A stretch of 64,000 bases of DNA from Pseudo-nitzschia pungens (GCA_037355855.1 CM074758.1:2763001-2827000); one strand, 5' to 3'. Counted from the first letter of the stretch, positions 22,282 through 34,500 are shown. The notes: generated by a model from the sequence alone, not told the origin. Translations and numbers: made by a program.

Positions 22282-23586
22282 AGGCTATTGTAACTTTGAG
22301 AAGATAAAGAGAAGATGACATAGATTACTTAAGCCTCAGGATTGTCAAAAAATAATAGGATTCTCACTTTCTCATCCAATTTGTTCCATGTTCGATGACG
22401 CATAGTATGAACTAAGAAAAAGGAGAACCGAAAGGAAGTATTAGTTCTTCTCTACTTCTGTCAGGGGTTATATCATAGCATTTTGTTTCTTTTCACAATG
22501 TTGATGTTACGCAAATTGCCGAAGACTTGTACTCGTAACTTGTATTTGCACTAGCGACAATTCAAATCTTACATACTACTTGTACACGTCCTCGACACGT
22601 CGCGAACGATTATTGGAATTCAAGAAAGTGTTACAGCATTGATGTGGATTTTTCGTATTTGCGTACGAAAAAGTGCTTGCTGATAGGTCAGTTGAAGTAC
22701 AGAATTCACAACATCCGGAAGAAAAGGTAAGCCTTACGATCAATACGTTTGCTGAACACCGTACACTGCCCAAAGTGTTCTATTACTATTTTTTTAAACT
22801 ATGATGATAAGTTGCAACAAAGTTCTATCCATTTGTCGAGAATTTAGATTCATTCTTTTTGATTTTGAGAAGTTTTGCTACTTGATGCCTCGTTCGAGAC
22901 AATATTTTTGTCCTGAGCTGATGTAAGAATATTACGAAGTATTTTCGAAATTGTAACTTATTACAATGCATTTTCTTATTCATATCGTTCTTTTTCTTTT
23001 TGCATAATGTGCTAATTACCTACGAAGTACGTATATTCCAAATACTGTAATTTCTATTGGTGTAACACAATTGTTGTTCTCTGCTTCACGTCTCAAACAT
23101 CCGCAAAATATTACGGCAGTTTGTTGAGGTGGAATCTATCATGACATCTCTCATTCACACATAAAATCCCCTTTGGGGACAGAAGGCTACAAGCAAGTTT
23201 ACTGGAATCAACGGAAGATAAAAAATATACCGGTATGACGACTCTTCGATCGGGAAGTTACTACAAAATTCCTATCAGCTGTCCTCAAGTCCACGTAGAA
23301 ATTAGTACATAGGCGCGTATAAGCAACGGACAGCTGTTAGGAATTTTGTAGTATACAGTTTTTGATTCAGGTCATTGGTTGACACCGTGTCCAAGAATGG
23401 CCCCCACAAGTCAAGCCGCCTCGACTATTTTTCGGATCTTTGGGACTACAAAATAGTAAGGGGATGTTCCGCCGTTGCCCTTATTGACGGTGCACCTCAT
23501 AAAATAATTCAATTTGTGTTCTATTGGACTGATTGAATCAATCTCTAAAGGCATCGACTTTTGACGTCATTGACTCTATCGAACAC
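22282..23586. other. Intergenic region
   Basis: AT-rich, with no recognisable gene. A short minus-strand frame (22576-22773) has no supporting features. The right part should hold the promoter of the symporter gene. A GGAATTTTGTAGT-type inverted pair at about 23260-23355 is the only other structure noticed. Confidence 0.45.
23562..23569. promoter_or_regulatory. TGACGTCA palindrome next to the symporter start
   Basis: A full CRE-type palindrome ends 17 bases before the ATG at 23587, so it lies in the 5' leader or core promoter. TGACGT elements mediate CO2/cAMP and light responses in diatoms; a role here is inferred from position only. Confidence 0.4.
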
Positions 23587-26500
23587 ATGAGCAACAATTA
23601 CCACCTCCTATCCATCATCATTGGCCTCGGCAGCCTTGTCCGGCAGGCCGCCGTTGCCCAGGAATGCTTCGCCGATCCAAACATGACGGCTCAGTGGGCC
23701 AAGATCCTCACGGAAGACGACACCGCAACGACGTTCACCGTCGCCGAGGATTCGTGCTGCCAGGAAACCGTGTGCGGCATCCCGTGCGCTGCGGAACTTT
23801 CTCCTCCAGCCAAGGTGAGAAGACATGAATCTGCAATCTCGTTGTGTCGCCTCGTGTCGCCTCGTGTCATTCGTTCCTATTTGTTCTACGTGACTGCCAC
23901 CGAAGAACGCAAAGCTTGTGTTCTTTGACCGTCATCACGTTCTCAAGTTCCGTCCTTCTTCACACGACAATAATAGGGATTCGGCATTGCTGTCATCGTG
24001 GCGGTGTGCATCTTTGTAGTCGTCGGTTTCATGAGTGTATTGGTGATCAAGGGCAAGGCCGAGAACTTCTTTGTGGCCGGACGCTCTTTGCCTCTCTGGG
24101 TAAGTTCATCTCGTGTGTCGCGTCTGCCGGTATGCAAACCGAGTGCGCTGCTGTTTTTCGAATGCCATCGATTCTGAATAATCACCCTTTCACGATGAAC
24201 ATCTCGCATATGACACGGTGCGTCGTTGTTGCTTCCCTGCGTTCGCCACAATAGGTCGTCTCTGCGACCCTCGCGTCCCAATCCATCGATGCAAACGCTC
24301 TCCTCGGTGCTGCGACACTTTCCTACAAGTACCACTTCTGGGACGGAGCCGTCCTTCCGATCGGCCTCGGTCTATCCCTCATCCTCAATGCCCTGTTCCT
24401 CGCTCGCAAAATCAATGAGGACCGTGCCCTTACGCTGCCGGACGTCTTTGGAAAGCGTTATGGCAAGCTGGTGGAGGTCCTCGCTTCTGTTTGCACGATT
24501 ATCTCGTTTATGTTTCTCTTGGCGGGTAACCTTGTAGGAATGGGAGTCATTTTGAGCTATTTGTTGAGCATCTCCTTGCAGGGATCTATCGCGGTAAGAT
24601 TGTCGATTGTGGGTGCTGCTGCTGCTCCTTTGTTGGACACGAATCGACACAGCCCAATCTCATGTTGTTCTCCATCTCGTCGTCCTTCGATTAGCTTTCG
24701 ACGATCCTCGTGTTCATCTACACCGTTGCCGGAGGTCTTTTCTCGGTCGCATACACTGGTGAGTGTGGTGACTCGGTCTGTTGTCAGTGTTCGATTGATT
24801 CTGCTCGTTTTTTTGCAGTATGTGTCTGACGCTACGGAACATCCATTGCTTCTCCTCTAGATGTCATGCAGGCGGCTGTCGGGTAAGTATTCGAGCCAAT
24901 ACAACGTCGCTCGTGAAGACTTCTTGTGTTATCCTTTCAATATCTCATGACAGTACTATTTCGACATCTCCTATCATCCATTCAGATGGACTGGCTGCGT
25001 TACTCTCGCATTTTACATGGTAGGTACTGATTTTCGTCGTTTCGGATTTGTTCAGGACCTGACATTTCATCATAACACGTGAAGCTAAAATGAACGCTCT
25101 TTCCATCTTCAGATCGCCAACTCAGAAAAGGCTGCGCCAACTCCCAGCATCGGATTCCAGGGCTACGTCTACCCCGACGAAGCTACGTGTGCAATGTACG
25201 ACGGAGTTCCTTGTGAAAACGATGAAACCGCTTGCTGCTACAATCCGAATGCATGGGGAGGAGAGGTTGGGATGGATAATGGCGGTAAGCTCGGTCGAAT
25301 GGGAGCTTCAGACTAAAACTCTGCATGTACAAGTTCTGACAAATGCATTTTTCGTGTTTTCACACAGCCTATCCCTTTGGCGACCTGCGTTATTTCAGCA
25401 ATCAGATGACGGATGTAAGATCATGATTTCGTGCTCGCTTTTGCAAACGGAGCCCAACTGCCGTCGCACGAACAAGGACTAACACTTTTTCTCATTATCA
25501 CAGGCACACGCGCTTACACCTTTCCCCAACGCGATCGTATTCAACTGGGCTACCATGTTCGTTCTCGCCTTTGGAAACCTCGCAGGTTAGTAGATAAGAC
25601 TTTTTCAATCATGGATGATATCGTATATCAAGTTTTGTGTGCTCCTAACACGACAACCTACATTTTGCTCTGCCCTCGACACACTGAACAGCATTGGACT
25701 TTCAAGCTCGTTGCATGGCTAGTAAGACCGCAAGGACTGCTACTATTGGCTGCGTCATTGCCGGACTTTGTACTTTCTTCGTCGGCATTCCATTTTCTTT
25801 TCTTGGGTGAGTCTTCATCATTGACCAGCATTGGCGTTTGACATGTTACATTGAGTGCTCACAATTTCATGACTACTACTATTTTCAACAATGCGAAGAT
25901 CTATTGCGAGGGTATTCTACGGACCTGATAGTATCCATGCCGAGTTCGAAACTGACGTGAGTAGTTTGTTATGTCTCTTTCTTGATCGATGGTATTTTTT
26001 TTCTTCGGTGGACAACTACTAACACAAGCCTACTCCACCTTTCCTAGTCGTGTCACGTTGGTCTTGGCCTTCCTACCTGTGGGCTGTGGCTTCCCGATGA
26101 AAATGCTATCATCAAGCTCTTGACTCACGACGCACCTCCCGCCCTTGGTGCATGGGGTTTGATTGGTATCGTTGCTTCGTCCATGTCCAGTAAGTTACAT
26201 ACATACATGTCTTTTGCTATCGACCTCGACACCTCGCTTCTTGTCTCATCCCTCACTAATTTGCCACCTACTCAGCCTGTGATGGTGCCATCCTGGCTAT
26301 GGGTACGGTCTTCAGTCACAATGTTGTCAGGAACTTGGGCGGTAACCTGGTTACCGACGATAACCTTCTCAATGTAGCGAGAATTGTGTCTGGCTTCTTT
26401 GCATTAATTGCAATGCTAATTGCCATGTTTTTCAAGACAAGACATTCCGCTGGAGTGGGATACCTCCTTATTGTTGCTTTCGACGTAGTCTTGGCGTCGG

Positions 26501-27000
26501 TTGTCGTGCCCCTTTTCGGATGTTTTTATACGAAGAAACCAAGCCCTCTTGCTGCTCTATGCGCGATCATCACCGGGTCTATGGTCCGCGTTATTCTTGA
26601 GTTCGCTCTCCCGAAGGATGGGTGGCTACTTGCCCCTTTCCCTGGAGACGAGTTCCTCGACTATGGATCCGCCGCGTCCACCCTTTTCCCCACTTTCTTC
26701 GATCAGCCTGAGGCTGATATTTGGGATCCGGAGGCCGAACAGTGCGTCCAGACACGCTTCGAGGATTGGACGGGTGTAGACTCCTTGTCGGCTCCGATTG
26801 CTGGGCTCCTTGTCTTTGTGTTTGTGCAGTGGTTGGAGAGGAATGGTCCCATCGTTGAGTTCGCGGCTGATGGCATCATGGCCCCTTACTTGAAGGAGAC
26901 CCAGAAGGAGAAGGAGGACCCCGACCAGAAGGAGGACGAAGACTCCGAAGGCGAAAAGGCCGAAACTGCCGCCGCGCTTCCCTCCAAGTCCTTGGAATAA
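23587..27000 (+). CDS. Sodium/solute symporter (SSS) family transporter
   Basis: Thirteen exons: 23587-23814, 23977-24099, 24255-24593, 24695-24758, 24862-24883, 24986-25019, 25113-25284, 25368-25414, 25504-25585, 25692-25806, 25899-25956, 26048-26189, 26276-27000. All borders are GT-AG and in phase, giving 716 residues. The N-terminus has a signal-like segment and a Cys-rich extracellular part. About 13 membrane spans follow, with the typical AENFFVAGRSLPLW after the first core span, then QSIDANALLGAATLSYKYHFWDGA, the YTVAGGLFSVAYTDVMQA signature region (the SSS hallmark) and GIVASSMSTCDGAILAMGTVFSHNV. The C-terminus is cytosolic, acidic and K/E-rich. The family couples Na+ entry to uptake of urea, sugars, amino acids or other solutes; I cannot fix the substrate. 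With 12 introns of 83-162 bases and exons of 22 and 34 bases, the gene structure differs sharply from its neighbours. Confidence 0.93.
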
Positions 27001-27372
27001 GACAGTACAAGACTTGACATGCATGTTTCAAATATGATAAATCCTACTAGCCGTCTAGATCTGTTTCTTTTTACAGTATGGATACTGTTACGTAGTGTGC
27101 AAATTCTAACATTTTTTTCGGAAAATCTTATTCGTATTCAATTCCAGTAATCTTAATTGAGAGAAGTTCTAATGTTGATCGTTCTTTGTTTGGTCATGAT
27201 TCTGTTGAAATCAGTAGCAAGTCAACAACGAAACCTGAAAGCGCACAACTTTGTTGGTTAGATACAAGTTATCAAACCATGAGGGTTCTAATAATAGTTC
27301 ATCAGTATTCTTTTCTGCTGTTGCCCGATTACAGGATATCAATGTGGGGTTACCTTCCGTCGTTGATACTTC
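27001..27372. other. Short intergenic stretch
   Basis: This holds the 3' end of the symporter gene and the left edge of the transposase relic. I looked for a left terminal repeat matching 28465-28762 and found none, so the element seems truncated on this side. Confidence 0.5.
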
Positions 27373-28435
27373 TTATTCATCGTGCTCCACCATCACCGTA
27401 TTTTCTGTCCCGATTGCTCCTGCAGCTCTGTAGATCTGTTGCTCTAGATCTACCAAATCTAGCTTGCCTCTCGTATTGATCTTCAAGTAGTTGACTAACT
27501 GACAGATGATATACTCTGTCGGTCCATACTTTGGCTGATAGTAGGGAGGCCGGGGGACAATGTCGAATTGCGTCGGTCCTCCTCCCCCCCCGGTCCAAAA
27601 CAGTATTATAAACAACTGGTGCAGCATGGCTGCTCAAGTTGTCCCACATAAACACTCTCCAGTTGTCTGTTTGTGGCACTTGCTGCTCTCCTTCAAAAGA
27701 AGAGCAGATACTGCCTACAAAGGAAGCAAAGTTGTTGGCTGTCGTTCCTGTTTCCTGGTGACGTGAATCCATCTTCTTGGATGGCGGAGGCTGCCAGACA
27801 AATTGTTGGGTACAGTGGGATCTCCAGCTTCCACAGCAATAATCACTGTAAGTTTATGCCCTTTTGCGTAGTTGCCGATACTCCGAACTCTCCGAAGACT
27901 AACTGCCCAAGCATTTTGGCGATTCAGTCTCTTTGTTTCCATGGCAAACTCGTCTATATCAATGAGGTGCTTTCTGGGGATGCCAGCAATGCCAGATGGC
28001 AATGGTCTGCTGCAGAACAACCATTTCTTCTGCTTGTTCACTGCAGTGTAAGCCCAGTAATATTCAATACTAGCCTTTTTCTGTGTCACGTTGAGCTCTT
28101 GTAACCAGTGGGAAATGAGCTGCCGGCTGTAGATCCCTCCCTCCCCCCTCATTATAGATGTACATTGCCATCTCATCGAGGGTGGATTGAGGCCAAACAA
28201 TAAGGCAGAACATGAGAAGACTAAGATCTCTCCCAACAAGCTTTGCTTTATCGTTGTTTCCATTCATTCGGCAGCGCCGAACACCATTGCTCATCCACCT
28301 GTAAATTGATGCTTCTGACACCTCTATTTCTTCACCGTTCTGGAATTTTTCAATCTGTTGTCTCCGGGTACCATTCTTTGAAGCCCCTACACCCTCCATT
28401 GCTGGGATGGGATGCCTCCCTTCTCTTCTCTCCAA
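27373..28435 (-). pseudogene. Decayed Tc1/mariner (IS630-type) DDE transposase
   Basis: The minus strand shows, in order: a helix-turn-helix part (VSEASIYRWMSNGVRR), a linker with SRQLISHWLQELNV, the first catalytic Asp in LIDIDEFAMETKR, the second in FMWDNLSSHAAPVVYNTV, and the catalytic Glu in GPTEYIICQLVNYL. This D-D-E order and the WDN and PxEY contexts are typical of Tc1/mariner and IS630 enzymes. The coding frame is broken at least three times: near 28140 in a G-rich run, near 27720-27770, and near 27590 in another G run. No single protein can be made. The right terminal repeat follows immediately (28465-28762); no left one is seen. It is the best candidate in the window for the enzyme family that mobilised the foldback element at 19609. 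Confidence 0.88.
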
Positions 28436-28464
28436 GTTTTCTAGAGAGCTGGAGCTTTCGGCAA

Positions 28465-28762
28465 GCTTTGGCTTCAGTATCTGCCGGATCCACCATGGTC
28501 AAGGTGTTCGGTATGTGTTCTCGTTATTGTGATGCGAACACCAAAAATGTGATTTTTTTAGAGATTGGAAAGGCACTCGAACAAGGGGTTTCCACTAACA
28601 AAATAGCATACTTTAAGAGGTTCTAACAATTTCTCTACTACAGAATATTTTTTTGTCATTGGTACCGTATGGTTGCTTGGTGGTTCACTAGTGGTTCACT
28701 ATTCACTAGTGGTAATTTCGGTGGGAATTCGAAAATTCTCAATAGTTGTCGGACTCGTAGTA
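28465..28762. repeat. Terminal inverted repeat related to the foldback element
   Basis: This block resembles 21995-22281 almost end to end: the same CTGCCGGATCCACCATGGTC core, the GTGTTCTCGTT region, and the terminal GTCGGACTCGTAGTA. An insertion near 28655-28720 separates core and end. It borders the transposase relic and therefore marks that element's right end. Confidence 0.85.
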
Positions 28763-29346
28763 AATTATCGTCATAAACAAACATTCCGTACGTAAGGTTA
28801 CTCGTACCGGTACGTTTGTGTGTTCGTGTCATACAGTAATACAGTATTATTTTTAAAATTAAAAATAATATTACTGGAGATAATTACTACTAAGGGTTTA
28901 GTCACTAAGTTCGGCTGCTTTTTGGAGACAGGTTATAAGCCAGAGCAACAGCGAGAGCCCCACTGTTTGTTCCAACTCTGATAACTCTCAGCCATCAGCT
29001 TGGACACTAATTTATACCCAATGACAGAAATGGCAAGGACACGAGCTTTCGATAGGTACCCAACACGACTTGTATTGCGCGCCGAGCCTTTTCTTACACC
29101 GGGCCACAAAATAAGGTCAAAAATTCGAAAAAAACTCCATTTCAACAACCACAGCAACAAGGACCTGTCTCAACCCCCTATCTCAACAACCAACTGTGCC
29201 GTAATTATACCATTATAGCGGAAGCATCTACACTATTAGAGGAAGGAGACCTGCAAGTTGCAGATCGATTGGAGCACTTGGTTTGGAGAAACGGACTGGC
29301 GAAGCAGCAGCAAAAATTGGTTCTTTTTTCCGGTCGAAAAACTACC

Positions 29347-29681
29347 CCGGTCCAAATAACGGCGAAAATTAATATCTCTGTCCCCCGGCCATCTATTCCA
29401 ACCGGACCGCTTCGAACAGCTCTATTATATCAAGATAGACAAGGCCTGCAATTTGCGGATCGATTGGAGGAGTCGTTGTCGAGAATCGAACTGTAGACTG
29501 AGTACACTCCCCTGAAGAAGTACAAGCAAAAACCGGTCCAAATAACGGTGAAAATTAATATCTCTGTCCCCCGGCCATCTATTCCAACCGGACCGCTTCG
29601 AACAGCTCTATTATATCAAGATAGACAAGGCCTCCAATTTGCGGATCGATTGGTGGAGTTGTTTTCGAGAATCGAACTGTA
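29347..29681. repeat. Tandem duplication, 186-bp period
   Basis: Blocks 29347-29495 and 29533-29681 are almost identical (only a few differences), with a 37-base spacer in the first period. They sit directly upstream of the ORF at 29699, so the duplication may double promoter or leader sequence. A weaker third similarity lies near 29255. Confidence 0.9.
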
Positions 29682-29698
29682 CAGTGACTACAGAAAAA

Positions 29699-30673
29699 AT
29701 GGAAGAAATTCAGGAGAACATGACTCCCCCCACCCAAACAGGAACAGGGGCTACAGTGCCTGCTGTTGGTTCCTGCAAGAATGGATATGCGCTACCTGTA
29801 TGCGAGAGAACTGACTTGGCAGCCCGGCATCTTGCTAGCGTCTACAAGTTTAACAAAAAATATACTACAGCTGAGGCGATGAGAGCATACGGATTCAGTG
29901 AAGAACAATGTGCCAACCGGGATATCGACGAAACAAAGGATCCAGCAACGGTGGAGTTACTAGAACTTGAACGCCGAAACGCCGCGGCGGTTGAAACGCT
30001 GATCGAGTTTGGATTCGACGGAGAGGTGTTTCGTAAGCAAGCACCGCGGAATCAGCAGCGAGTTACGAGATCGGAAGCAACAAGTACAGCGCGCCAGATC
30101 CAAGATGCGATCGCAAAGGCAAATACCCCAGGGAAGAAGTATATCGTTCTTGGCGGTCGACCGTTCAACTGTCACGACCAGCACATTGCCGACGAACGAA
30201 CGCGTCGCGAAAAAGTGATCGAAGAAATGAAATCCGCAAAGGCTGAAGCGGAGGTATATGCGAAGAAGGAAACGGACTGCAAAGCGCTAATTCAGTCATG
30301 CAGCGGCGTTTTGGCAAACCTGCGAGTAAACGACATGAGAAAAATCTACGAGTGGAAGCTTGGAAAAAAGCCTACAGGTCTAAAGAAGGAGGATGTACTG
30401 ACTGCAATAGTAGCAGTGAAAGATGATCCCCCAGTTGGTAAAGTTCCTTGCTGGACTGAAGAGGATGACTCTGATCTGAAGAAATTAGAGCAAGAGGATA
30501 TCACAATTAAAGACACAGAGGTTGCAAAGAAGATGGCTGAGAAGGTTACCGAAGCACTGATTACAACAAGGACTCTCACGAACGAGACGGCGGAAATTGT
30601 GAAGGGACACCTGTCCCCAGAGGTAATTGAAATGATGGAGGAGTCGCGAGCGCATTACCCTTGTGAGGAGTAG
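29699..30673 (+). CDS. Transposon-borne protein of unknown function
   Basis: ATG 29699 begins a 324-residue hydrophilic protein. The N-terminal 30 residues are P/T-rich. A helical segment with KYTTAEAMRAYGFSEEQCANRDIDE (about 55-80) looks like a small helix-turn-helix such as those in transposon-associated DNA-binding proteins. The rest is charged and helical, with K/E-rich coiled-coil-like stretches and a segment around LRVNDMRKIYEWKLGKKPTG that could be a SAP-like or SAF-box-like helix pair (inference). It fills most of the element at 28891-30968. I recognise no transposase, recombinase or reverse transcriptase motif. It may be the accessory or DNA-binding protein of a transposon, or a captured gene. 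Confidence 0.6.
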   Translation: MEEIQENMTPPTQTGTGATVPAVGSCKNGYALPVCERTDLAARHLASVYKFNKKYTTAEAMRAYGFSEEQCANRDIDETKDPATVELLELERRNAAAVETLIEFGFDGEVFRKQAPRNQQRVTRSEATSTARQIQDAIAKANTPGKKYIVLGGRPFNCHDQHIADERTRREKVIEEMKSAKAEAEVYAKKETDCKALIQSCSGVLANLRVNDMRKIYEWKLGKKPTGLKKEDVLTAIVAVKDDPPVGKVPCWTEEDDSDLKKLEQEDITIKDTEVAKKMAEKVTEALITTRTLTNETAEIVKGHLSPEVIEMMEESRAHYPCEE

Positions 30674-31032
30674 CGCGAGCGCTTGTAGTTAATGTTGTTA
30701 GTGGTTTAAAGTGGTTTATTTGTTACAGAGAGACATGCCTTTATTATTGTTGCAAGAAGAAATACATCTAATCAGAGCAAAAAAAAGTGATTGAAATTCG
30801 TCTCGGAGATTTCGAACCTCTATTTCGAACCTCTATCCGGTTGACAGACGGACAGTGAGACAGGAGGATTGTTTTTAGGTCTTTAGTGTTAAGATCGTCT
30901 GCTGACGCACGTGTAGAAAATGTACTATGTCCTACGGTGTCTCAATGAACTTAGTGACTAAACCCTTACTTCGTAAGGCCTTACTTCGTACTTCGTATTC
31001 AGTTACTGTACTTCGTAAGGCCTTACTTCGTA

Positions 31033-31089
31033 TTCAGTTCATTTTGGGCGCATACTCGACCAGTCTCAATTGTTATCGGACTCGTAGTA
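31033..31089. repeat. Solo end of the Tc1/mariner-type element
   Basis: The 57 bases from TTCAGTTCATTTTGGGCG to GGACTCGTAGTA match the outermost left end of the foldback element (as reverse complement of 19609-19665), including the GCATACTCGACC part missing from its right end. No partner is seen. Confidence 0.85.
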
Positions 31090-31558
31090 TATATGGTAAT
31101 GACAATGAAAGAAAAATGACCAACTCCGACTAATTCATTAAATTTGACATCAAAGATATGTAACGATACTGTATGTGGAATAGGAAAGAGCTACGAGTAA
31201 GCATCATGCTTTGAATCTATCATGCTGCCCAATCACGTTTTGACAGCTGATGGCTCCGTCAACATTCAAACCTCAACGTCGAGAAGCAAGTAATGTAATT
31301 TTAAGGTTTTTACCTGTAGTGCGCATACCTGGAAAGGTTACTCCAACAATCGCATCGGGTAATATTGGGATGAAAACTAAAATCGAACACTGCTACCTGA
31401 ACAAACAAACTTGCGTATGAGTCCAAGGAATTCGTCGCCTGATGCAAGTGTAGTTTAGCACTGCAATGAATGAATGAATGAAAACATACTCTTTGTCTCC
31501 AGACGGTTGCAAAATACGGCGTATATTCGCTTTGTCAATCAAGCCAAAGTAAACCAAT
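31090..31558. promoter_or_regulatory. Upstream region of the SPX-MFS gene
   Basis: Non-coding; no gene is seen. It presumably holds the promoter of the phosphate transporter gene that starts at 31559. I did not find a convincing phosphate-response element. Confidence 0.4.
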
Positions 31559-34500
31559 ATGGTGAATTTTGAAATATCGTTGCGACAAGCTCGCCGTTAT
31601 GGCTGGGACGCAGCATACTTGGATTACAATAAACTTAAAAGAATTCTGTCACAGCTACGACATTCTCAAGTTCATCATTTTTCATACGGAGAAGTTGAGA
31701 ACGGGCAAAAAGATTCCGGGATCGCGCTGGCGTTGGCTGACGATGTCCACGATGAGTCGCATCGCATTAAGGAGATATTTTTCCAAGAACTTGGTGAAGA
31801 AATAGAAAAGATATCGCTATTCATATTGAAGACACAAGGTGCGCTTTCGGAAGCTATCGGCCATTTACGCTTTCGGAACGACGACACGATCAGTGTTAAC
31901 ACATTATTTCCGGATAAAGAATCTATTTCTCGACAGCATTACCCTGGCATGAAGAAGTTAGTGCAAGATGATGATCTCGAAATGTATTTACTGTTGGGCG
32001 TGGAACTACTCTTTCTTATACAATTTGTCGGTGTCAACACTCTTGCGGTACGAAAAGTATTGAAGAAGTATAACAAGACCATTCGACAATTGAACAAGCC
32101 AGAATACACTTACATCCTTAGCGGTAACAACGACTCCCATCTTCAGCTGTTCACAAACTCTCAATCTCTTTCTGCTATCCATTCCTCTCTCCAAGCGGCT
32201 ATGGTTGATTTTTTCGTAGAGGATGAACTGATACGTACCGACCCGGAGAGGCAATTGGCATTCTTTCGCTTTCAATCGATCATGCATGCGAGTTACGTTC
32301 TTCAAAGGAATTCGGAGACTGTGAACCAACCATTTAAAGATTTTCTAAGTCGCAAGGCAATGATCAACGTCGGTTCAAGTCTTGGGGGTCTCGAAGGTAG
32401 CGAAATTAATGCAATGAATGTTGTGATCAGTTTTCGCCCTCTTACAATGTTGACGTCCGACTTTGATAGCCTAAACTCGTTTTGGAGCAGATGGTCACCT
32501 AAGTACGATCACTGGAAGATTACCCAAACAGTCCAGAAGGGTTCCAAATTACAACTTCGAGAGATCACGAAGTACGCGATGGACATTCTCGCTTTTGAAG
32601 AGGTAGATAGACCGACACTTAGCCGGAGTGTATCGTTCATCGAAGAAACGCAATCCAGAGGTTTTGAATTCGAAGAAAAGGTATGGGGCGGAGTAGATAT
32701 GCCGAGCATGATTCTAAACCTCGCATCCATTTTGTTATATACGATCAATTATTACATCATAGCACCGACAGCAAACCGCTACGCTGTCGCCCTCGGCGAG
32801 AAGGGAGCCTTTGGTGCGACTCTAATCGGAGCCTCTTCCTTTTCCGCAATCATTGCAGCTTTGATGTATTCATTTTGGTACATAAACCGTTCATTCAAGT
32901 CTGCTTTGATATTCTCTACGATATGCCCCCTTTTTGGAAATCTGATGTACTCGCTGGCAATATCTTACGACAGCATGATCTTGGCTCTCGGAGGACGCTT
33001 TCTTTGTGGATTTGGTTCAGCGGAAGTCATCAACCGTCAAATCATATCAACTTGTGTCTCCTTCGAACACATTACACGTGCGAGCGCCTTCTTCGTTGCT
33101 GGTGGAGCGATGGGGATGTCAATCGGGCCGCTTATTGCTGCCATTTTGGATGACACAACCGGACGCGACTTCTCCGTTGACCTTCGGCTTCCCTTCAACC
33201 CCGCTGGAGGCATTATTTTCAACTCTGTCACAAGTCCTGGCTTCTTCATGGCGATTTTATGGTTGATTGAATTATTGTGCCTTATCGTTTTCTTCAACGA
33301 ACCAGATAGAATCAATGCAAAAGCGGACGAAGACAACCAGGATACGATTGTCACTGAAACAACACCCCTGATAAAAACGCATTACGGTTCGATGGAAAAC
33401 GAAAGAATATCAAGTGAATCGTCGAGCAGCTCCAATTCGGAGTGTGACAGCGACAAAGGGTCGTCGAACCTGGATTCTGGAAACTGCCTGGAATGTTTGG
33501 GGGATAGTATTATGTCCGTTTCCTCACTTCTCCTAATGAATCAAGGTCTTCCTGTGACTCTTTTGCTGTTTTGTTACATTGAACTCGCCGATGAAGTCTT
33601 GATTTCGTCTTGCTCGATGGTGGTTCGACGTTACTTCGGTTGGCATGCTTCCGCAGCTGGGTATTTGGTTGCAAGGTAAGTTGCAGGTATTTCTTCCTTT
33701 TGCCCCTACGTCGGACACCGTCTCCTCCTCTCACTATTTAGTCACAACCACCATGTGTCTTCGCATTCTTTCAGTTTGGGGGCACTTGTGTTACCAGGTA
33801 AGTTCATGCCATACTGATCAGGACGATAAATCGATTGACTCATTCGATGTCTAACAGTAACCACACATCATTTTTCTCTGGGGTATGTAGCAAATTTTGT
33901 GGTCGAGATTTTCTCGCGCCGGGTGTCCGAACGATTAATCATGAAGGTACGATGGATCGAGACAGCTCCGGGAACTAATATCAGGTGCATCTATTGCACC
34001 AAACACTCACCCTTCGAACCATCACAGGTGGCAATTTGTTTCATTATTGTTTCCTGCTTCGGAATTTTCAACTACCAGGGTCTATACTATGATTTGATTG
34101 GTATTTCGACGTATGGACAATTTGACCCAACCAATGTCGATCTGACGAAGTTGCGACTCTCGGGCGAGTCTGTGGGACAACTTTTCACAGATGCCAAAGA
34201 ATTTCCTTACGATTGGGACTATGGTATTGCTGTTTACGTTACCTTTCTGAGTTTGATATTTGCTGGGACGATTGTTTTGGAGGGTAAGAAAGCAAGTGTG
34301 ATCGTTAGATTGGGGCAGGAATTTGTTTGTCCGCATTATTCCATACGTTTGTTTGTCTTATGGCATTCCTATTTCCATACTGTGCCGTCCTATTTCCATA
34401 CTGTGCCGTAGGTGTAACTACGTCGATCATGGCTCAAGTAACTCCTTCGAAGCTTAACACGTGCTTCCTCAATTGTGGGTTATTGGCAACGCTGATCGGT

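Larger units (their letters stand above)
28891..30968. mobile_element. 2.08-kb TIR element carrying an unknown ORF
   Basis: A perfect 22-bp inverted repeat (28891-28912 and 30947-30968, beginning TAAGGGTTTAGTCACTAAGT) bounds the stretch. A TA or TAA/TTA at the borders fits either a Tc1/mariner-type or a PIF/Harbinger-type insertion; target duplication is not decisive. Inside are a 186-bp tandem duplication and one long plus-strand ORF (29699-30673). A degenerate minus-strand frame near 28933-29160 may be a relic of a second gene. No transposase motif is recognised. Confidence 0.75.

Noticed and set aside
29347..29681. LTR pair of a retrotransposon
   Set aside because: The two 149-base blocks are too short, tandem with a 37-base gap, and lack TG...CA ends and any gag-pol between them.
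30795..30850. tRNA or Pol III gene suggested by doubled TTCGAACCTC and a nearby T run on the minus strand
   Set aside because: The B-box-like words are present, but no T-arm, anticodon arm or acceptor stem can be folded; more likely a simple duplication.
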